Assembly: GCA_020080175.1 (NCBI GenBank)
Contig: JAGHQL010000006.1
Location: forward strand, 62,001-126,000
Direction: 5' to 3'
Length of the DNA: 64,000 bases
Source: Glutinoglossum americanum
Lineage: Eukaryota; Ascomycota; Geoglossomycetes; Geoglossales; Geoglossaceae
Shown here: positions 59,216 to 64,000 of the stretch, piece after piece
Position numbering within the stretch: the stretch's first letter is position 1
Layout: every line of letters starts with the position of its first letter
The notes under the pieces: generated by a model
What the model was told of the DNA's origin: nothing
Seen by the model: the letters and a program-made list of their open reading frames with translations, nothing else
The model's database searches: none
Made by a program: the position numbers and the translations under genes

Positions 59216-61670
59216 GGCGGGGAGAACACGCAAGAAAGCCAAGTCCCTAGGAGACCAAGAAATTCCGCACGAGGGGCCCTGATATTTTTGCACTCCCTTC
59301 CTTTTAACTTTTCCCAACCTCTCGTTTTTCTCCCTCAGTGCGTCACGAACAGCGCCTAATATCCTTACAGAGAGCTCAAGATGTGGAATACCTTACCAAC
59401 CACCAAACACTCTGAAATGACGTTATGATAAACGTAAAATTTTCCTTATCGAATGGTTTAATACATGAAAAGTAACAGCAAGATAGCGCCTTTCTTTACC
59501 GTTCGTGTTCCTAACGGCCTTAGTCCACTAATTGGGATTAATTTGCGATGTTCGAAGGTTTTCGTGAGTTGAATTACCGTTTTCAGGCAATACCAAGGCA
59601 GTACTGCGTAGCTTGAATGATATAATCCGATCAGGCCCTCATTGACTTTAAATAACTAAAAAGGAAATAAGCCTGCAGGTGCTGAACCAGGGCCAGCTCA
59701 TAATCCCATATGGCTATTCTGCCTTCCGTTTGGGTTGCAGTGCGATATGGAGGAGTAACTGCGTTAAGACATGTTTCTAGCCAGCATCCGACCCACTAGA
59801 CCCCTTTGGGTAATGTAAATGGGCACTCTTTTATAACCCCGGTGGTGGATATTCAAATTGGTGACGGCAGAGCTATTCGTTACCGTCAAGGTTCTAATAC
59901 ACGCTCTCACCGGGTCGCTTGGCGGGTGTATTAAGGCTCTCAGCATATGTCATATACCTGCTCCTAACTAGTGGTCTGGCTTACCACCGCGGAAGGCTCA
60001 TCTCCGCTAAACTACGAATAACGCCATCGCCCAAAATAGTATTTGTGTTTGTGTGAGGGTAATTACCAACTCCAACAATAGCTTTTCACGCCCCATTTCA
60101 GCAGCTTTCAAAGCTACGTATGTTGTTCAGAGTAGGGTTAGACTTACCAGTTTTCTTGGGTGCGGACTAACCATCCGCACCCTACTGTATGCATGTCGGC
60201 CCGCATACATCCGCCAAGCCCCAATACGTTCGTCTCTTGCTGATTGCATATTAGCCTACATCGCAGGGTGCCCGTAAGCAGTTTCAGCAAGCCGAGCCGT
60301 GATCTAACGTCTTCCGTTTCAAAATCCCAGCACCAACAGCAACAACAACCGACTCCGTCCTCAGCTATTGACGAATCCCTAGAAATCCAGGAGGATCCGA
60401 TTGAACCCTGGCAGTTAGTCGGCCATTGTAGAATACTTTCAATGTCAAGGGCTGAGTTTGGCCAAGTGCCTAATCCAGCGGACACCACGCCGAGCCCTAG
60501 ACTACCCTAACCCCCAACTTACTCAGACAACGCGACCGGCATAAAACAACCCGGATGACTCCTGCCCCACCACACCCTGCGCACATACTGGGAGAGCTAC
60601 ACATGGCTCGCAAGGATCACCAATTCACCAGAACCCCTCCCCTGCCTCAACCCTCTATGTCAAAACAACCCCATGAAAAGGCCCATCAACTTACCCAGGA
60701 CCCTCAACCGGCCCATCTGACTCGACCCGGCATCCCAACAAACCCTCAAGAAAGTAAAAGAAAGAGACCCCCTCCGGTCGGTCAGTTCCACCGGACCAAC
60801 TAACGCCGCGCGCCGATCTGATCCTCCACCCACCCCATCTAGCTCCACATCTCGAGACAAGATCATGATGCGCACGCAATTCACAACACACACAGCCCTC
60901 TGAAACACCCCACCGGGTCCTAAGAGCTACAACAACAGCACAGATACAACAATATTCTGGTCATATGATCTCCGGTCCTCGTAAGAGTCGCGTCCCCACC
61001 CCCCCTCTCTGCCCTGGAAAGTCCCGGGGGGGTGGGGGTGAAACGGGCAATATAGCTTACCATGGATTTCATTCCCCTTTTGTTCTCTGGAAGTGGGAGG
61101 TAGACTCACAGAGGTCCCCCGGCCCGGCCGTGGACTGCGTGTTTGAAGAGGAGAGGTCTGTTAGGGACGTAGAGTCTTTATTTTATTTTTTCTGTTACGT
61201 GTCTGATTTTGTGGTGTGGCAGTGAGGTGGGTATACACGTCACCCGGGGGATGGGGGGCCTGATCTAATTCTTTTTATTCTGCTTCTTTTCTTCCCTTTC
61301 TCCTTTTTCTTTTTTAGCTTTGCTGCGTTATAAGGTTAGACGTCCTGCTTACAGTGGTCGCTTTGACCGCTTTTTTTCGGAAATTGAACGGTGCTATCTA
61401 GAGATCTTTTTTTATTCCTCTTTGGAAGTGGTGGGCTTGCCTGCCCTTATCTTAAAGGTGAGGGCGAATTGACCGGTTGCGGTTAGGGTTTGGGATGCTA
61501 ACGTCTCTACAAAGTGGTGTATTCCCCTCTGCTGGAAAGGCTACAATCCTCAATCCTCTGTGGGGAATCCCATCGATACTTAGTCGCTACTAGCCATCTA
61601 TCTACGCTATCCGCTCTCTCCTCCCTCACCCCCTAAGGCTAGCATTCGCTAGCCAGCCACCACAACCACC
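59216..61670. other. intergenic with unresolved proline-rich frames
   Basis: Downstream of the NLR. Plus-strand frames at 60244-60510 (Q/P/S-rich, with a QQQQQ run) and 60555-60803 (ends KRKRPPPVGQ) might be exons of a disordered protein. Another plus frame up to about 60903 reads LKKVKERDPLRSVSSTGPT. I could not join them with convincing splice sites, so no gene is called. Confidence 0.4.
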
Positions 61671-61955
61671 ATGGACCTTTTCGTCATAGTCGTCATAGCT
61701 GCCTTCTTCATCGTTGCCATAACCATCTACATCCGCAAGTGCCGAGCGAAATCCAAGAAGAAGAAAGAGCCCCCGCATCCGCCACCGAAAGACCAGCCAG
61801 CTGCCTTCCCTGCTGCAGCCACATACCCCTATCATGGGCCTATCGTGGGCTCGCCTGTCCATATGGCACAGGCGATTTCTGTGACGCACCCAGTACCGGT
61901 TTACTATACACACAAACATCCTGCTTTTGAAAAAGGGAAGTGGGATTGGGGTTGA
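61671..61955 (+). CDS. small single-pass membrane protein
   Basis: Single exon, 94 aa, ATG in a favourable context (ACCATGG). A hydrophobic helix spans residues 3-20 (LFVIVVIAAFFIVAITIY). It is followed at once by a basic cluster (RKCRAKSKKKK), which by the positive-inside rule puts the C-terminus in the cytosol. A proline-rich, histidine-containing tail follows (PPHPPPKDQPAAFP, YPYHGPIVGSPVHMA) and ends KGKWDWG. This pattern of TM, basic patch and PPxY-poor proline tail is common among small fungal membrane proteins of unknown role. No homolog recognised; the upstream sequence is pyrimidine-rich, as in fungal promoters. Confidence 0.5.
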   Translation: MDLFVIVVIAAFFIVAITIYIRKCRAKSKKKKEPPHPPPKDQPAAFPAAATYPYHGPIVGSPVHMAQAISVTHPVPVYYTHKHPAFEKGKWDWG

Positions 61956-63076
61956 TAGCCTGGATAGAATGGCTGGTTGCTAGGCCTTTGGTACTGTGAA
62001 TGATGGGGGTTTAGGATTTGGGATGTGTTTCAATTATATATACCTACATTCGCGTTGTATATTTTGATGGCGATGTCTCCTACACAACACGGCATGGCTA
62101 TTGCGGGTTCCTGCATTTTGACTCTAGCTTTGTGAGGTGTTCTGTTTTCAGAGAGTCAGGTTTGTTCATTCTAATGTCACCAGTGAGTTGCTTGATCGTG
62201 TGGGACAAGTGCTTGCGCTTGTAACTACCAATTGCAGCTGTCATGCACGATAAAAACTGTCACTGGCATCAGGAGCAGCACTTAATAGGGTGTAGCACGA
62301 TTTGAGTTAAGCAATATTGCTGTGTTGGCGGGGTAATGAACAATGGAGCGTGATTACTAACGAAGGGTGGGGACTTAGTTGAGTAGTGTGTCTATGGCAT
62401 TGGAAACACGCGTGGGGGTCCTTACCCCGGTCACCTTACCTCAGCCAGCTTTCCACACCCGATATCCTCCCGGCGTTATAGAATGCTATAAAATCTAGGA
62501 GTGACCGCAAACTCTGATTAAATCGAACCAGAATACTCCCTCTCATATCAAAGTGGATAAGCTTCTTACCGTTCACCAATAGTGCATATTCAAAAACACC
62601 CTGGTATCTAACTAACCCCCTGGGGGCCGTTTAGGCGATAGCCCCCACCGCCCCACTGCCCCAGCCCTAGCTCTAGCGCGACCTATCTAACGCCTGCCAT
62701 AGGGCTCGCAACGGGCCGGTTTCAAGAATTCGTGTTGGATCGTGAGGTCTCGACGGAGTTTTACCATCAGGATGTAACGCTAACTGGTGGCTGACTAGAG
62801 CTTAGCTGACGTTTATCGAGACTAACTGGTTAAGGCAACACCCAACCCAACCACATGACTCCGACAATCCTATGATGAGAACACAGCTGCCTTGCGTTAG
62901 GGCCGTTTTTTGTTGAAACAACGGGATGACATCACAATGCCCGGATCCAGAACCTAGAGAACTCGTTCATCATCGGGAGGATCAACAACCCTATCTCGGA
63001 CATTGGTGTGTTCTTTGTTTCGTGATATTCTATGGTTACTTCAGATGCACGTACACACTTACTTCTAATGATGTAT

Positions 63077-63112
63077 GTTCGTTCGTTCGTTCGTCCGTTC
63101 GTTCGTTCGGTC
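63077..63112. repeat. (TTCG)n microsatellite
   Basis: About nine tandem TTCG units with one C substitution and a degenerate last unit. Confidence 0.85.
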
Positions 63113-63177
63113 ATTCATTTTCGCTTAGATTGATTGAGTGAGGAACGAGAGCGATGGGGGATTTGCCCTGTTCGCTT

Positions 63178-63215
63178 TTGAGAGATTTGACAAAAAACTG
63201 ACTCAAAATTTCGGC
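63178..63215 (-). repeat. 36-bp dispersed repeat, copy 7 (inverted)
   Basis: On the plus strand it starts TTGAGAGATTTGACAAAA and ends CAAAATTTCGGC, i.e. the reverse complement of copies 1-6. Confidence 0.8.
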
Positions 63216-63470
63216 TTCTTTCGGCATAGCGTCTGCCGCACATCTCGTGACGGGCTGCCGCTGACTAACACGGCGTAGTCTTGTGTCCTAAAGGCACCAC
63301 CATAATGTTCTTCTCTTTTGTTTTGTATAACAGCCAACAAGTCTTCTTTGATTTTGGTTTTTAAATGCTCTATATCTTGGTATAAAAGAAAATATTTTGC
63401 TCTTTGCTACGGCGTATACTGAGTAACTAAGGCAGGTGATCCCTGCTGGCGGAATCAGTCGGCCTTTTCT

Positions 63471-63508
63471 CTGATAGATTTGACGAAAAAGTGACACAAA
63501 ATTTCGCG
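63471..63508 (-). repeat. 36-bp dispersed repeat, copy 8 (inverted)
   Basis: On the plus strand it starts CTGATAGATTTGACGAAA and ends ACAAAATTTCGCG. It lies 293 bp from copy 7. Confidence 0.8.
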
Positions 63509-64000
63509 CCATTCACCACCACCGAGTGACGACCACCGGCGGCGCGTGGACCCCTGGTATCATTGGAAAACAACGCCCATGCTGATTTCTCGCTATGCGG
63601 AATTCTTTTATAATAAAATGGAATACTGTAGAGGGGCTGAAACCCACAAACAGCCCTTATATTCTTGGAGGTGCTGACAGATGTCTCAGCTGGCGATGCC
63701 CGATGTATCGAGCCCGAAACAGAACCAATTGATGGGATCGCCTACATAGGGTCTAGAACGATGGATTAGAACCCTCTTGCCAACAAGCAGGTTCGGAGCT
63801 GAGATGGGTGCCAAGGCCCGAGCCTGGCCCCTATCGGCTATGCTTAGCTCTGCAGGACGATTGGCTCCCTTATTGAAGCCGCTGAGCAGCTGTTCTTAGA
63901 GCATCGAGTAAACCCCCTGAATACAGATGGACGCGATATTGCCCGGGTCCTGATTCTTGTGAATTGGGGCCCCGGAAGCTCTTTTTTGTGAGGTATAGGT

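Larger units (their letters stand above)
61956..64000. other. intergenic with two inverted repeat copies
   Basis: No supported gene to the window end. It holds a (TTCG)n microsatellite and two copies of the ~36-bp repeat in the opposite orientation to those at 27-31 kb. Confidence 0.5.

Noticed and set aside
1-64000. Intact transposons, LTR elements, CRISPR arrays or rRNA
   Set aside because: No reverse transcriptase, transposase or integrase motif, no long terminal repeats and no regular spacer array were seen; the ~36-bp repeat has non-similar spacers but is not CRISPR-like (too few, uneven, eukaryotic context).

Overview
The window looks like a nuclear contig from a filamentous ascomycete (Pezizomycotina). 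The support is: short GT-AG introns (about 37 to 135 nt, many GTAAGT/GTATGT donors with CTAAC-like branch sites); families known mainly from these fungi (fungal rhodopsin-domain protein, Zn2Cys6 regulator, DUF7029-type secreted protein, metacaspase with a P/Q/Y-rich prodomain, SesB-NACHT-ankyrin NLR); and gene-poor spacers. A morel/truffle-like (Pezizomycetes) host is possible from the NLR-type architectures, but that is inference. I found no rRNA, convincing tRNA, CRISPR array or recognisable intact transposon.

Left part (2-18 kb). A beta-lactamase-like serine hydrolase (minus) is divergent from a small Zn2Cys6 regulator (plus). A DJ-1/PfpI-type protein and a secreted DUF7029-type protein follow (both minus). 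Then comes about 6 kb of gene-poor, homopolymer-rich DNA with abrupt strand-composition switches, then a seven-helix rhodopsin-domain protein (minus).

Middle (18-34 kb). This part is sparse: a small, probably mitochondrial protein, two weak gene models (23.8 and 25.3 kb), a multi-pass membrane protein (28.6-30.5 kb) and a type II membrane protein with a fucolectin-like ectodomain (31.7-33.1 kb). The spacers carry copies of an unexplained ~36-bp direct repeat spaced at about 130 or 260 bp; two inverted copies sit near 63 kb.

Housekeeping pair (34.5-39.8 kb). A TMEM16/Ist2-like protein (minus) and a metacaspase (plus) share a 539-bp divergent promoter.

Immune/allorecognition-like cluster (41-59 kb). 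Four large multidomain genes lie together: (i) a homeodomain + C2H2 + zinc-cluster-like + Ser/Thr kinase + TPR + ankyrin fusion; (ii) an RRM-like + SesB hydrolase + vWA gene with one in-frame TGA; (iii) a 982-aa 2OG-Fe(II)-oxygenase-family protein whose expected HxD iron motif reads QEE; (iv) a SesB-NACHT-ankyrin NLR divergent from (iii). SesB, NACHT and ankyrin modules are known parts of fungal non-self recognition proteins, so I infer a defence or incompatibility locus. This cluster is the most interesting part of the window.

Exon models were built by hand. In every multi-exon model the exon lengths sum to a multiple of three and the splice sites are GT-AG. Coordinates given for a CDS span first to last coding base, introns included.
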